From contig CM019063.1 in NCBI GenBank assembly GCA_009667805.1, forward strand, positions 357,898,113 to 357,962,112: a stretch of DNA of 64,000 nt, written 5' to 3'. This stretch comes from Leptobrachium leishanense. Lineage: Eukaryota > Chordata > Amphibia > Anura > Megophryidae. Positions 43,555-56,820 of the stretch are shown here, in pieces. The notes beneath the pieces were generated by a model. That model worked only from the letters and a program-made list of their open reading frames with translations, ran no database searches and was not told the DNA's origin. The stretch's first letter is position 1. Every line of letters begins with the position of its first letter. The translations under genes were made by a program, and so were the position numbers.

Positions 43555-43852
43555 TTATTCAAAGAGAGTCGATGTGGCCCAAATTGTAACCGAACGCTGA
43601 ATTTCAGCGAACAGTGCCATTTCGGGGCCATTTGACTGTTCAGAGAGCAGGCAATTCGTCAAATTGTGGAAGGTTTGGCAGTGCTGCCTAGCATTGTGTT
43701 GGATATCCAGGGACTCTGTACACACAGTCCTCAGTTCTGAGTGGAGAATATTGGGGGCTGATACCTGAAATAGTGCTCTATAGGTCCAGGGCTGGAAGTA
43801 TGCTTGAGGGTTTGGAGGAGGACTCACCTCTGGCTCCTTTGGTTTGCCTATG
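43555..43852 (-). pseudogene. Displaced C-terminal coding end of the FoxD-type gene
   Basis: On the minus strand, immediately beyond the solo LTR and its CTATG duplication, the FoxD-type reading frame continues open for about 97 codons to a TAA at 43555. It begins GKPKEPEVSPPPNPQ, then a PWTYRALFQ stretch. With the duplication counted once, the codon at the break becomes ATA-GGC, so frame and sense agree. Proline-rich K(P/H).(E/D)P tails follow the conserved hydrophobic motif in FoxD4/FoxD5-type proteins, as far as I recall. The last third enters a repeat-like sequence, so the original stop may have been earlier. Confidence 0.6.
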
Positions 43853-44788
43853 TGTTATATAACTGATTCAGCGTTCAGGGTTCAGGGTTCAGAGGTTCGA
43901 GCTAGTGTGCGGTAACACAAGAGTAGAGCAGACACATATATACTGAGGGATTTATTAAATAAAAAGAGACAATAGTGATAAGCAGGTGACTCAGAATGAA
44001 GTAATATACTAAGCAATGAAAGAGCAAATACTAGATAGATAATAACTAAACAACAAGGAGGAAAAATAACAGGGATAACTAAGAGCAGAATTAAGCAGAG
44101 GGAAAAAGAGGTTGACTGAAGTACATGTAATAATGGGACAGAAGCAGAGGGACGCTACAGGAATAGGCTGTTTAGATAGTATCCGAGAAAAAGACAAGAA
44201 AGGGTTAATTTAAAGAGGACGCATAGAACATTGAAGATGACAAAGCAGGTATAGTAATTAATTCAGAACCATTGGTATAGACAGAAGCAATGAAGGTACT
44301 GGGAGTTGAAGTCCAGGATGTAATATGGCTGTAGGTACCAGGGAGTGATGTAAAGTCCAGAGAAATAATAGAATACTTGCAGCAAAATAAAGTCCTTGGG
44401 AAATCAGAAACAAGATGCTCAAGCGTGGTATCAAAAGGGCAAATCCATAGGCATATCCAAGTCAAAGTCCAATAGATCAAAGGGTCACAGGCTAGCAGGC
44501 AAAGTCCATTTATTTTCCAAGTAATAGATCCGGTACACAGGTATACTTAGCGGACAGCAGGAACACACTGAACCAGCAATGTCCAAACGATGCAGAAGCA
44601 CTGCATGATGGGTCTTTACCCCTTTAGTAGGGAGAGCTAGGTGATCAGTGAAAACACCTGAAGCAATAGCAGAACCATAGATGGGATCAGGTGTTTTGGT
44701 AGAATAGATCAGGCAGGAATTGTAAGGATTAATGTGTTTTCTTAGGCTTTTTGCCTTTCTTACGGGCACGGCGTCTTGGGGTATGACA
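43853..44788 (-). mobile_element. Solo LTR (936 bp) inserted in the FoxD-type gene, CTATG duplication
   Basis: On the minus strand it begins TGTCATACCCCAAGACGCCG and ends CAGTTATATAACA. The 5-bp direct repeat CTATG stands on both sides (43848-43852, 44789-44793). It is the same family as the solo LTR at 6589-7515 by its first 60 bases and length. It lies in sense orientation to the gene and supplies the gene's present last nine or so codons and stop. Confidence 0.93.
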
Positions 44789-45653
44789 CTATGATACTGT
44801 CTATGGTGAAGGAGCTCTTGGGTCTGATAGAGGCATTAGAGATGGCAGGTCTGATTGGTATGGGTGCTACATGGACCCCCAGAGGTGACCTGAGCCCCCT
44901 GTTGATTGGGATCTCTGGGGGCATATATGCATGTCCTGGAACCATGAGACGTTCAGTTGGTGTCCAGCAAGATAGAGGGTTTGGGTGGTTGAAGGTGTGG
45001 GAATGTATGGTTCCACGTGTGAGTCCATAAGGATGGAAATAGGGGAAGTGCGGGTGGAACAAAATAACTCCATCCTTTGGGAAATCCGGGGTTTGCCTCT
45101 TGAACCTCGATTTTCTTCCCAGGAGACTACCGCTGTCAAACATGTGTTTGGATTCTGGGTGCAAGGTCCAGTAATTTCCCTTTCCTGGGTCACCAGGTTC
45201 CCTGGGGATCTTGATAAAGCAGTCATTGAGGGATAGGTTGTGTCTGATGGAGTTCTGCCAAGCTGGAAACTTGTCCTTGTAGTAGGGAAATTTTTTCCTG
45301 ATGAAGTCACAGATGCCACTGAGGGTAAGTTTCCCCTTTGGGCACCTCGTGATGGCCATTGAGATCAGAGCAATGTAGGAATAAGGTGATTTGACACAGC
45401 TCTTCTGGTTCTCTCCTGGAGCTGAAGAGGTCTCATGGGGTGGTCCACTCTCCCTCTCCTCGAAGTCACTCTCGCTCTGGGATGTAGAATCCATGCCTCC
45501 GACGTCTGAATCTGAATAATTTGAGTGGAGATCAAGCTGCTTGTGGCCATGGTCCAGATGGTCCACATCCTCAGGAAGCCTTACATGGAGCTGCTCCTGT
45601 GTTCTGGTCATAGTGGTGACAGATAGCGATGTATAGTTGTCTCCAGGTATCAT
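44760..45653 (-). CDS. FoxD-type forkhead transcription factor, C-terminus replaced by an LTR
   Basis: A 297-residue frame starting at ATG 45653; an in-frame GTG two codons upstream is not needed. The acidic N-terminus has [20 protein letters not shown]. The forkhead DNA-binding domain (about residues 85-185) reads [54 protein letters not shown] (recognition helix) and [49 protein letters not shown] is the FoxD class pattern. Wing 2 ([20 protein letters not shown]) has drifted from the usual DP.SEDMFDNGSFLRRRKRF, suggesting a fast-evolving FoxD4/FoxD5-like gene. A C-terminal motif SSFTIDSII leads straight into solo-LTR sequence. A polypyrimidine-AG (TCCTTTATTGCAG) precedes the ATG by about 10 bases, so a 5' non-coding exon is possible. 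Confidence 0.88.
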   Translation of the reverse strand: MIPGDNYTSLSVTTMTRTQEQLHVRLPEDVDHLDHGHKQLDLHSNYSDSDVGGMDSTSQSESDFEERESGPPHETSSAPGENQKSCVKSPYSYIALISMAITRCPKGKLTLSGICDFIRKKFPYYKDKFPAWQNSIRHNLSLNDCFIKIPREPGDPGKGNYWTLHPESKHMFDSGSLLGRKSRFKRQTPDFPKDGVILFHPHFPYFHPYGLTRGTIHSHTFNHPNPLSCWTPTERLMVPGHAYMPPEIPINRGLRSPLGVHVAPIPIRPAISNASIRPKSSFTIDSIIVSYPKTPCP

Positions 45654-46618
45654 TCGCACAGCTGCAATAAAGGATCACACCCGACAGAGCAGTGACTTTC
45701 TGATGCCCTGTATCAGTCCCTGGTCCTGTTTGTAACCGAGCTTCTCTGGGACTGAGTGTGAAGAGATATGAGCAGTGAGCACCTACATTAGAATAGGAGC
45801 TAAGACAAGCACAGGACTCACATTCTGATAGGATCTTGCACCTGAAGGGTGGTCCTGATCACTATTAAACAATGACAAATAACACCCCCTATCCTACCCC
45901 CCCCCCCCCGGCCAACCACCCAGGCTGTCTAATGAGTTTCAGCATTGTTTTCTATTCTGTAAGCAATCTGCCCCCATCCTCACCCTCCTCCAACCTCCAG
46001 GGGGTATGCACCCTGTGATTTACAGCTCATTCACAGTTAGATCTAAGCCTCCACAGACAGTAAAACAATACACACTTGGATTTAAGGCCAATCTGATAAA
46101 ACGATACTGTGATGTTTGTCTTCTCGCCCGTCTGGCACCTAAAGGGTTACATGGTTTGGCTATTTGAAGCCTCTGTGGACATGACCACATTATATGTGAC
46201 AATTATCTGGCATGACATAAATTGGAGGGGCATTTAAGACGTTTCCACGGTGGCACTGGGCTCCTGTCCTGTGTGCTGCTGGACCTGAAATTCTGTTATC
46301 CTTAAGGAATGACTGAGATGGGCTGCCATAAAAACAATGCATGGGATGAGCCAGTCTGACAGTACAGATCATTCATACTAACATCGGGTTTTAGAGTTAA
46401 AAGAAAATAGGATTACTTTTCTAGATACCGCATGTAATTTAAACATTTTCTGTGAGGTTGAGAAGATGCAATTAATGTATGTATTTTTACATTTTCAACA
46501 TCCTCATACACTGACTGTGATTTGGAGTCATCCATCCATAGTTTTATTCAAAAATACATATTTTATATTTAGAACTAAAGTATAAATACTTTATAGATCA
46601 CACACTCATATATATATA
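45654..46618. other. 5' flank of the FoxD-type gene
   Basis: About 1 kb upstream of the gene (on its minus strand) without recognisable genes or transposons. A 14-C run lies at about 45898-45910. No clear TATA box was identified. It probably holds promoter or 5' UTR sequence, but nothing specific can be assigned. Confidence 0.4.
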
Positions 46619-48501
46619 TGTCGGGTATATTACACACAAAAGAGAATTTTAAAATGGACGCCTGTAGCCATTTTGTTTTAAAGACAGTTTTTCTTTCAAA
46701 ATATTCTCTAGGTTTAGAAATGAACAAGATTTTTTTTTACAAAGTTCATTCCTGGGTTAAGAAGTCCCAGACATGAAGGAACCTAGAATGAATGAATGTG
46801 AGATAATGTTAAGACATGTTATAAGTAAATTTATTGGTTTGTCTGAAGTTCTAAAACAAAAGAGATTTTGTCTTTTGGGTATAGGAATAAGAGAAAATAT
46901 TCTGTAATATAGAATTATATTCACAAAATATATGTTTATAATCAAGGTATATTTTATTATAATTACAGTATGAAATATATACTCCAAAATATTGTAGAAA
47001 GTATATAATTGGTAAATAATAAAATTACTAAAGAATAGATTCTGTGAGTTAACCAGGAAGAATTTAGCTGATAAGGCTCTAAGCAACCAAAAGGGAGGAG
47101 AGCTATAAATCAGGTATGACAGATGGAGACAGAGACAGTCTAGTTAAAAGACAAGGCTCTTTGTTAAGTTAGTCTGACCTTTTGACCCGAGATAGGACTA
47201 TTAAAAAGAAATGGTGGAATTAATATAAGAAGTGCAATACTGCCCTCTAGAGGATAGTAAAAATAATTAACCATGACGTCAAATTGGCTATAATAGGCGG
47301 CAAAGATTCTTTTGTAAAGTCAGTCAGAGATGTCAGCAGACAGACTCACACCGCAATGCATTCGGATGTCCCGTACATATGACACTCTGAGAAGTCAGGA
47401 GATTCCAGCGGAGAGGCTCACATCGCCATGCACTCAGACATTCATTATACATGACACTCTGAGGAGTCGGGAAATTGCAGCATTCAGACTCACATCAGAC
47501 TCACATCACGATGCAGGCAGATCCTAAGACATGAGGCAATCAATATTCTCACCAAATCTCTAACTCACATGCATTGATTATCTCATATCGATAATTTTCA
47601 CATATTCCAAAACAAAGCATCACATAGAAAATTCCAAGGCAGACTCATCAACATCCAAATTGGACAGGTAATGTATGAAATAAGGAATTAATGTAAAAAT
47701 ATATTTGTAGAGATTTTGCAACGTAGACTGAGACTTCTCGGATACGGTTAAAATCCAAATTCTAAGTAATTCTATTCTGCAGATAGAAATATGAAGAAGT
47801 GGATATAAGGATTTATTCCTAAAGAAATGTTGCAAGATTGATACCAATATATATATTGAATTTGGAAATTACTGTGATTAAAATTAATAAGCAAGGAATT
47901 ACATAACTACAAAATAAAAAGCAGAAGATTAGAAGTTTAATTCTCGAGATTAGGGGAGGATTCACTAAATAAGTTTTTATTACTTATTATTAAATTAGCT
48001 CATCTTTTGTTGATCCATGTAGCAGAGATATATATATATCTATAAGAGCTGGCTGGTTAAACATTGTTTGCTGGGAAATGTATGTTGTATTAAGCAGAAA
48101 TATTTATTGACCATTTGTGTATTAGTTACTAACTGATAAGGTAAATGATATTAATCATATATGCAGTTACTAACCGGAGATACATATATTGTGAAGCTAG
48201 TTTTTATATGCTGATGGGTTGTGGTTTGTAAATTTTTGTTCATGATATGAGATTCGAAACTTTTTTGTATACGTAATAAATATATATATATTTTTATCCG
48301 ATTATTGATTATTGTATTTTTTAAAGCAAAACACAGACAATTAAAAGAATTCAGGATAATTTCTAAGAGATATAGACGATTGATATTTGTGTCTCGTATA
48401 AGTTTCTTATGAAATAATAATCCCTGATATATTGGAGGCTTGGCTGATAAATCCAATATATACAAACGTGTTGTATTCACGTGCAGAGATTATATCCGAC
48501 A
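46619..48501. repeat. 1.9-kb non-coding element, TGTCGGGTATA ends, copy 1
   Basis: It begins TGTCGGGTATATTACACAC and ends TTATATCCGACA, so the outer 11 bases are inverted copies within TG...CA ends. The first 80 bases include AAAATGGACGCCTGTAGCCATTTTG. Most of its length is collinear with 56821-59850. It has no protein frame. It may be a long solo LTR or a non-autonomous TIR element; the AT-repeat flanks make a target duplication unreadable. Confidence 0.7.
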
Positions 48502-48664
48502 TATATATATATATATGGTCTTATATTAAATGTTATTATCTACTAAACAAATAAAATTTATTTATGGTGTATTGTATATATGTGTGTATATATAAATAAT
48601 TTATAATATATACAATTCATATAAATACAAAATGTATATTGATAAATAGAATTTATATTACATA

Positions 48665-48838
48665 CAGGGTTATTCAGAGAAAGGGGAAACTCAGGAGAAT
48701 GACTGGAGAAGTGAAAATTTTAGGTCAAAATAGCCAAACCAGAAAAATTCTCCCATTTATCTCACTTTCCAAAATGGCTATTTTGACCTACAATTTTAAA
48801 TTCTCCAAAGGTTCTCCAGAGTTTCACCTTTCTCTGAA

Positions 48839-48844
<6 letters not shown>
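48665..48844. mobile_element. 180-bp palindromic MITE, copy 1
   Basis: CAGGGTTATTCAGAGAAAGG at the left is mirrored by CCTTTCTCTGAATAAC at the right, and the interior AGGTCAAAATAGCC/GGCTATTTTGACCT is also inverted. TA precedes the left end. Related copies lie at 52881 and 56191. A (TA)n run follows. Confidence 0.85.
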
Positions 48845-48883
<39 letters not shown>

Positions 48884-48953
48884 GTCTCCAATAGTCCTGC
48901 AACACCTTTCAATATCTACATAGAGTCAAATGTGGGTGCTCCGCCATAGATAA

Positions 48954-50976
48954 TATAGACAAAGAGAGACTGGCGGCACTCGATAAGAAATTAAAAACAA
49001 AAAAGTTTAATTAAGTAATTTAAAATAGGTCCGACGTTTCGGCCCACACAGGGGCCATTCTCAAGGTGATACAAACGTTACATGCAGGTGTTTAAATGAA
49101 CAACAATCTTAATTGGAATACCAATCGGAGAGGTCTCATTAGGTACTAGCCACAGGTGTCATGGTGCGTAACTCACAAAGCAGTGTACGTCTCAAAAAAA
49201 TGGCGTCGCGTGTTTACCAACGCAGTCCTGTCACAAAGGCAACTAAAAACAATGCAACACAACATTGCAAAAAGGAAGAGAAGAGAGAACCATGAAAGAG
49301 AGAGAAGGAGCGATATATCGATCAAGGAGTACAAAAATCAAAGAAGTGAACACTGCCACCAGGGATCCAAGGAAAACTCCTAAGCGAATAATCGTAGATG
49401 CATATAAACAACAAACATATTAACAAGTAAGCAATTGCTGCAGATCACAATATAACCCGCTAGTCATAGGTAATGAGCTATTTCATGTGTCATACCACCC
49501 CTATATCAAGTCCCAGGTGCCAATTATGTGGAATTATGTGAAAAACAAATTCTGGAGATGTACCAGCGCTTTCGGGCTATGGGTTATTCCATCAACACCC
49601 TTGACAATGCTCTAATGAAGGTGATAAATCGCACACAAGATCACAAATTATCCCAACCAGTGCAGGCAGCGAGAATTTTTCTCCCTTTAAAATTTAATAC
49701 TCATAGTGCCAAGATAGCTAACACTATTAAAAAACAATGGAACAACTTCTCTTTCGATCGGTCATTGCCTATGTCATTTAAAACTCAACCACTTATTAGC
49801 TACTCCAGGGGGCATAATTTACGTGATTTGCTTGTACACACAGATGCTGTTAAATCATATGCCACTAAGATCCCTTTGCAAAAAATGGGATGCTTTAGAT
49901 GCACTGGATGCGTTACATGCAATCACATGAATTCATCAACTACCTTTGTACACCCACATACAGGTCGTATTTATAAAATTAAACATCGTATCACCTGTTT
50001 GACAGACTTTGTAATCTACATGATTACCTGCCCATGTGGATTAGTTTATGCTGGAAAGACTGATCGTACACTTAGAGACCGCATTCGAGGCCCTCGTTCA
50101 TCTATCAATACGGCCTATAGGGATGGCCATACTGATAAGCCAGTGGCTAAACATTTCCTGGCATTGCAACATAGACTACCTACACTCCGTCTTGTGGCTA
50201 TTGATCATGTGCCTCCACTCCCTAGGGGTGGTAACCGCTCTCAGCGGTTGCTACAGAGGGAGACATTTTGGATCAGGACCCTCGATACTGTGGCGCCTAG
50301 AGGGCTGAATGAGTATGTCTCCTTCTCTAGCTTCCTATACGATCGTTGAGCTGGATGCCCCCTCTGCCTCTTCTACCTCTTTTTCATCAGATATATTTAT
50401 ATTATATATATTATATTATATGCATGATATGTGGCCCTGTGACACATGAAATAGCTCATTACCTATGACTAGCGGGTTATATTGTGATCTGCAGCAATTG
50501 CTTACTTGTTAATATGTTTGTTGTTTATATGCATCTACGATTATTCGCTTAGGAGTTTTCCTTGGATCCCTGGTGGTAGTGTTCACTTCTTTGATTTTTG
50601 TACTCCTTGATCGATATATCGCTCCTTCTCTCTCTTTCATGGCTCTCTCTTCTCTTCCTTTTTGCAATGTTGTGTTGCATTGTTTTTAGTTGCCTTGGTG
50701 ACAGGACTGCGTTGGTAAACACGCGACGCCATTTTTATGAGACGTACACTGCTTTGTGAGTTACGCACCATGACACCTGTGGCTAGTACCTAATGAGACC
50801 TCTCCGATTGGTATTCCAATTAAGATTGTTGTTCATTTAAACATGCATGTAACGTTTGTATCACCTTGAGAATGGCTCCTGTGTGGGCCGAAACGTCGGA
50901 CCTATTTTAAATGACTTAATTAAACTTTTTTGTTTTTAATTTCTTATCGAGTGCCGCCAGTCTCTCTTTGTCTATA
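48954..50976 (+). mobile_element. Penelope-like retroelement copy 2 between 540-bp inverted arms
   Basis: The arms 48954-49492 and 50440-50976 are inverted repeats of each other, nearly identical over about 538 bases (for example CAATTGCTGCAGATCACAAT, GACTAGCGGG and CGAAACGTCGGACC). Between them lies one open frame for a Penelope-like linker and endonuclease. 48884-48953 has an extra terminal fragment (CCTGCAACACCTTTCAA) similar to copy 1. Penelope-like elements often carry terminal repeats in inverted orientation after self-priming. Confidence 0.85.
49528..50349 (+). CDS. Penelope-like protein C-terminal half: linker and GIY-YIG endonuclease
   Basis: An open frame of 273 codons, first ATG at 49558; the beginning lies in truncated sequence, so it lacks the reverse transcriptase core. 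Helical segments (ARIFLPLKFNTHSAKIANTI) precede the cysteine linker MGCFRCTGCVTCNHM. The GIY-YIG nuclease reads FVIYMITCPCGLVYAGKTDR, TLRDRIRGPRSSINT and HFLALQHRLPTL, and ends RETFWIRTLDTVAPRGLNE. The YIG has become YAG while the Arg and Glu of the fold are present. In an intact element this domain makes the first nick at the target. Confidence 0.82.
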   Translation: MELCEKQILEMYQRFRAMGYSINTLDNALMKVINRTQDHKLSQPVQAARIFLPLKFNTHSAKIANTIKKQWNNFSFDRSLPMSFKTQPLISYSRGHNLRDLLVHTDAVKSYATKIPLQKMGCFRCTGCVTCNHMNSSTTFVHPHTGRIYKIKHRITCLTDFVIYMITCPCGLVYAGKTDRTLRDRIRGPRSSINTAYRDGHTDKPVAKHFLALQHRLPTLRLVAIDHVPPLPRGGNRSQRLLQRETFWIRTLDTVAPRGLNEYVSFSSFLYDR

Positions 50977-50992
50977 TATATATATATATATA

Positions 50993-52612
<1,620 letters not shown>

Positions 52613-52737
52613 TATATATTGTTGTATATGTCTGTATATCTATATATATTCTTTATTAACATATGGGTGAATTCAGTAAAACGCATTCTCTCTGTTATTT
52701 GTTAATCATATTATTTTTACACTTTATTCCTATAGCA

Positions 52738-52855
52738 GCAAACTGGTTACAATTCGGTGGTAGAGACTGCAGTACAAACAGTGGTGATTTAGTTTCTACA
52801 CATGGTTGCATTGATAGCTGTATCGGTTTATTTCCAGTTGAGGGAAGGTGCAGTT
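52738..52855 (+). other. Candidate orphan exon, cysteine-rich
   Basis: A polypyrimidine tract ending TTTATTCCTATAG precedes an open stretch reading NWLQFGGRDCSTNSGD, VSTHGCIDSCIGLF and VEGRCSC, then a GTAAGG that would be a good donor. Five cysteines in 40 residues and flanking splice signals suggest an extracellular-domain exon on the + strand. I do not recognise the family. Tc1 and MITE insertions lie immediately on either side. It could be chance. Confidence 0.25.
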
Positions 52856-52880
52856 GTAAGGATGTTAATTTTATTTCTAT

Positions 52881-53060
52881 CAGGTCTATTCAAAAGAAAG
52901 GTGAAAAACAGGAGAATGACTGGAGAAGTGAAAATTCTAGGTCAAAATAGCCAAACCAGAAAAATTCTCCCATTTATCTCACTTTCCAAATCGGCTTTAT
53001 GGCCTAGATTGTCCTCTTCTGCCAATTTTCCTGATTTTCACCTTTTTTTGAATAGACCTG
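52881..53060. mobile_element. 180-bp palindromic MITE, copy 2 (variant ends)
   Basis: The ends CAGGTCTATTCAAAAGAAAG and TTTTTTGAATAGACCTG are inverted. TAT is present on both outer sides. The interior shares CAGGAGAATGACTGGAGAAG and AAACCAGAAAAATTCTCCC with the copies at 48665 and 56191. Confidence 0.85.
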
Positions 53061-53071
53061 TATATCATTAA

Positions 53072-54187
53072 CCCTTTCGCTACTGAGCCTTTTCACACCT
53101 CTGTGCTGAGCTCCTTTTTACTGGTTTCGCTCATCATGTTTAACCGCGTTTTGAAGACATATTATATATCGTTCTTTCCGACAGACTTGGCAGATTCATA
53201 ATATATCATTATTATATGTATACGTTATGTCCTGTCTGTATATTATAACAAAAACTGCAATAAAATTAGAATTTTCAATAATTTACAACGTGTAAAGTGT
53301 TTTTTTAACATTTTAACATGCAAGCGTTTGCGGTTATATTTTCTATGGGTTGCGCTTATTAAAAAAATTAGAAAAGGGGAATCGTTACTTTTTTTGGGAA
53401 AATTATGTGTTTTTTAGCAAACGCCCCCCATTAGAAAAAATCGTTAGTGCAGCATCATTGTTCACATTATAATTGAAATGGGAACAATATTGCTGCACTA
53501 ATAATACAAAACAAACAAAAACAATTTTTTATAATTTTTAATTATTTTGTTTACATTGTACATGATCATGTTTGGTATCATTGGAAAGGCCATGCTCTGG
53601 CCATTAACCCCTAGCTGTCACGGATCGGGAGATAGGGGGTTCCAATGAACCCCCTATCTCCACCATAGGTGGCTGCAAGGGGTTAATTGCAAAACTGGCG
53701 CCATTGCACTATGCGCGATGACGCCAGTCGCTAGGGGGATATCCCGGAACCTTGGCCGACATCCAAGATGTCGGCCAGCTCCAGGAGGGGACCGCGATTC
53801 GGCGCATGTTAGCACCATATCGCGATCCAGCCCCCCAGGGGTTAAAGACAGGCGCCGCTTGGAAGGGCAGGCTGTGCCCTTCCAAGCGGTACCTGTCTTT
53901 ACCCGATGGTCCACACGGATGGGGAGGGGGGAGAGGTCCGAAGGCACCTTCAGGCACCTTCCCCGCAGTGGCGGGGGGGTGCATGAAATAGACCTCATCG
54001 CGCAGGCGCGAAGACGTCTATCGTGCCCGCCAGGGTCCGGGAGGCTGGGGTGACATCGGGGGGCCGCCGCGATCGTCCGGAATCCCGGCCGATCGCCGCT
54101 GCAAAAGGAGGACGCACTCAACGCGTCCTCCGCTGCGAAGTGGCCATGCGGCAGGACGCGCTGAGCGCGTCCTCCGCATGGAAAGGG
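53072..54187. mobile_element. piggyBac-type non-autonomous element at TTAA
   Basis: CCCTTTCGCTACTGAGCC at the left and GCATGGAAAGGG at the right, with TTAA on both sides (53068-53071, 54188-54191). Internal inverted blocks include GAGATAGGGGGTTCC/GGAACCCCCTATCTC, GACATCCAAGATGTC and GGACGCGTTGAG/CTCAGCGCGTCC. There is no transposase. Confidence 0.85.
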
Positions 54188-54224
54188 TTAATAGCCATAT
54201 ACAGTACATACTGATCGTTTAGCT

Positions 54225-54410
54225 GACAGTGTTTCCCAACCCTGGTCCTCAGGACCCACTAACAGGTCAGGTTTGCCAAATATGTGATGCACAGCACAGG
54301 TGATATGATTTTCTGCCCAGTGATTGCAGGATTCAGTCTGCATTTCCCCAAGGTGATCTCCAAAATCTGGCCTGGTTGAGGTTCCCGAGGACAGGAGTTG
54401 AGAAACCATG
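54225..54410. mobile_element. hAT-type MITE (CAGTGTTTCCCAAC family)
   Basis: GACAGTGTTTCCCAACCCTGGTCCTC is mirrored by GAGGACAGGAGTTGAGAAACC. The outer 8 bases are GTTTAGCT on the left and GTTTAGCG on the right, a 7/8 match to a hAT-style 8-bp duplication. This repeat type, which ends in a 'GGTCCTCAGGAC' inverted arm, is common in amphibian and fish genomes. Confidence 0.75.
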
Positions 54411-54439
54411 GTTTAGCGGGTTCCATTGCTGGATAGGTA

Positions 54440-56048
<1,609 letters not shown>

Positions 56049-56190
56049 TATATGGTTATGCACATCAGCAATTATAACACATGCAAATGTGCAATGTTTG
56101 TATTGCATTTATAAAGTAATGTTAGATTAATACTAAATAAATATTTTCATTTGAGTATTGTCAGAAAAGGATGTGCAAAATGTAGATATG

Positions 56191-56372
56191 CAGGGTTATT
56201 CAGGGAGAGATGAAAAGCAGGAGAATGACTGGAGAATGGAAAAATCTAGGTCAAAATAGCCTATTTGGAAAATGAGATAAATGGGAGAATTTTTCCGGTT
56301 TGGCTATTTTGGCCTAGAATTTTCCATTCTCCAGCCATTCTCCTGCTTTTCACCTCTCTCTCAATAACCCTA
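56191..56372. mobile_element. 180-bp palindromic MITE, copy 3
   Basis: CAGGGTTATTCAGGGAGAGA mirrored by TCTCTCTCAATAACCCT. The halves AGGAGAATGACTGGAGAATG and CATTCTCCAGCCATTCTCCT are inverted copies, giving a hairpin of about 180 bases. Confidence 0.87.
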
Positions 56373-56820
56373 ATAGTGAAAGCTGTGCATCCTTAACCCC
56401 TTCACTATTAGGCAATTTTTGTTGGAAAAAATGCTATCTTAACCTTTTTTTTAAAAAAACTTGGGATGTGAAGCTAACAATTAAATAACAGGTAAAATAT
56501 AAGTTTTGCACAGAAATTGGTATTCTGTGATGGTTAAAAAATTAAAACAATGTTAATTTGCTCATTTGTTAATTTTTCATGTACTCATTTATCCTTTACA
56601 GAAATTGTTTAAATATAAGATTCTGAGCTCTAGATGGTGTCCTTTATCTTACACAATTTCAAACGGGGTCTGCACTATCATCATTCAGGCAGAAAGGAGC
56701 TTTGTGTTTAGATACAGTAAGTCTGATAGAGATAATTAATAAAACAACTGGTCAGATATCCTGTTTACAGGGATTTGTAGTCATCATAATGAGATTATTA
56801 GCAATGCAGCTTCCAAGACA
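56373..56820. other. Non-coding DNA, nothing recognised
   Basis: AT-rich sequence between a MITE and the second TGTCGGGTATA element. I see no gene or repeat. Confidence 0.4.

Noticed and set aside
48840..48885. (TA)n tract as a promoter TATA region
   Set aside because: Simple microsatellite next to a MITE end with no downstream gene in suitable position.
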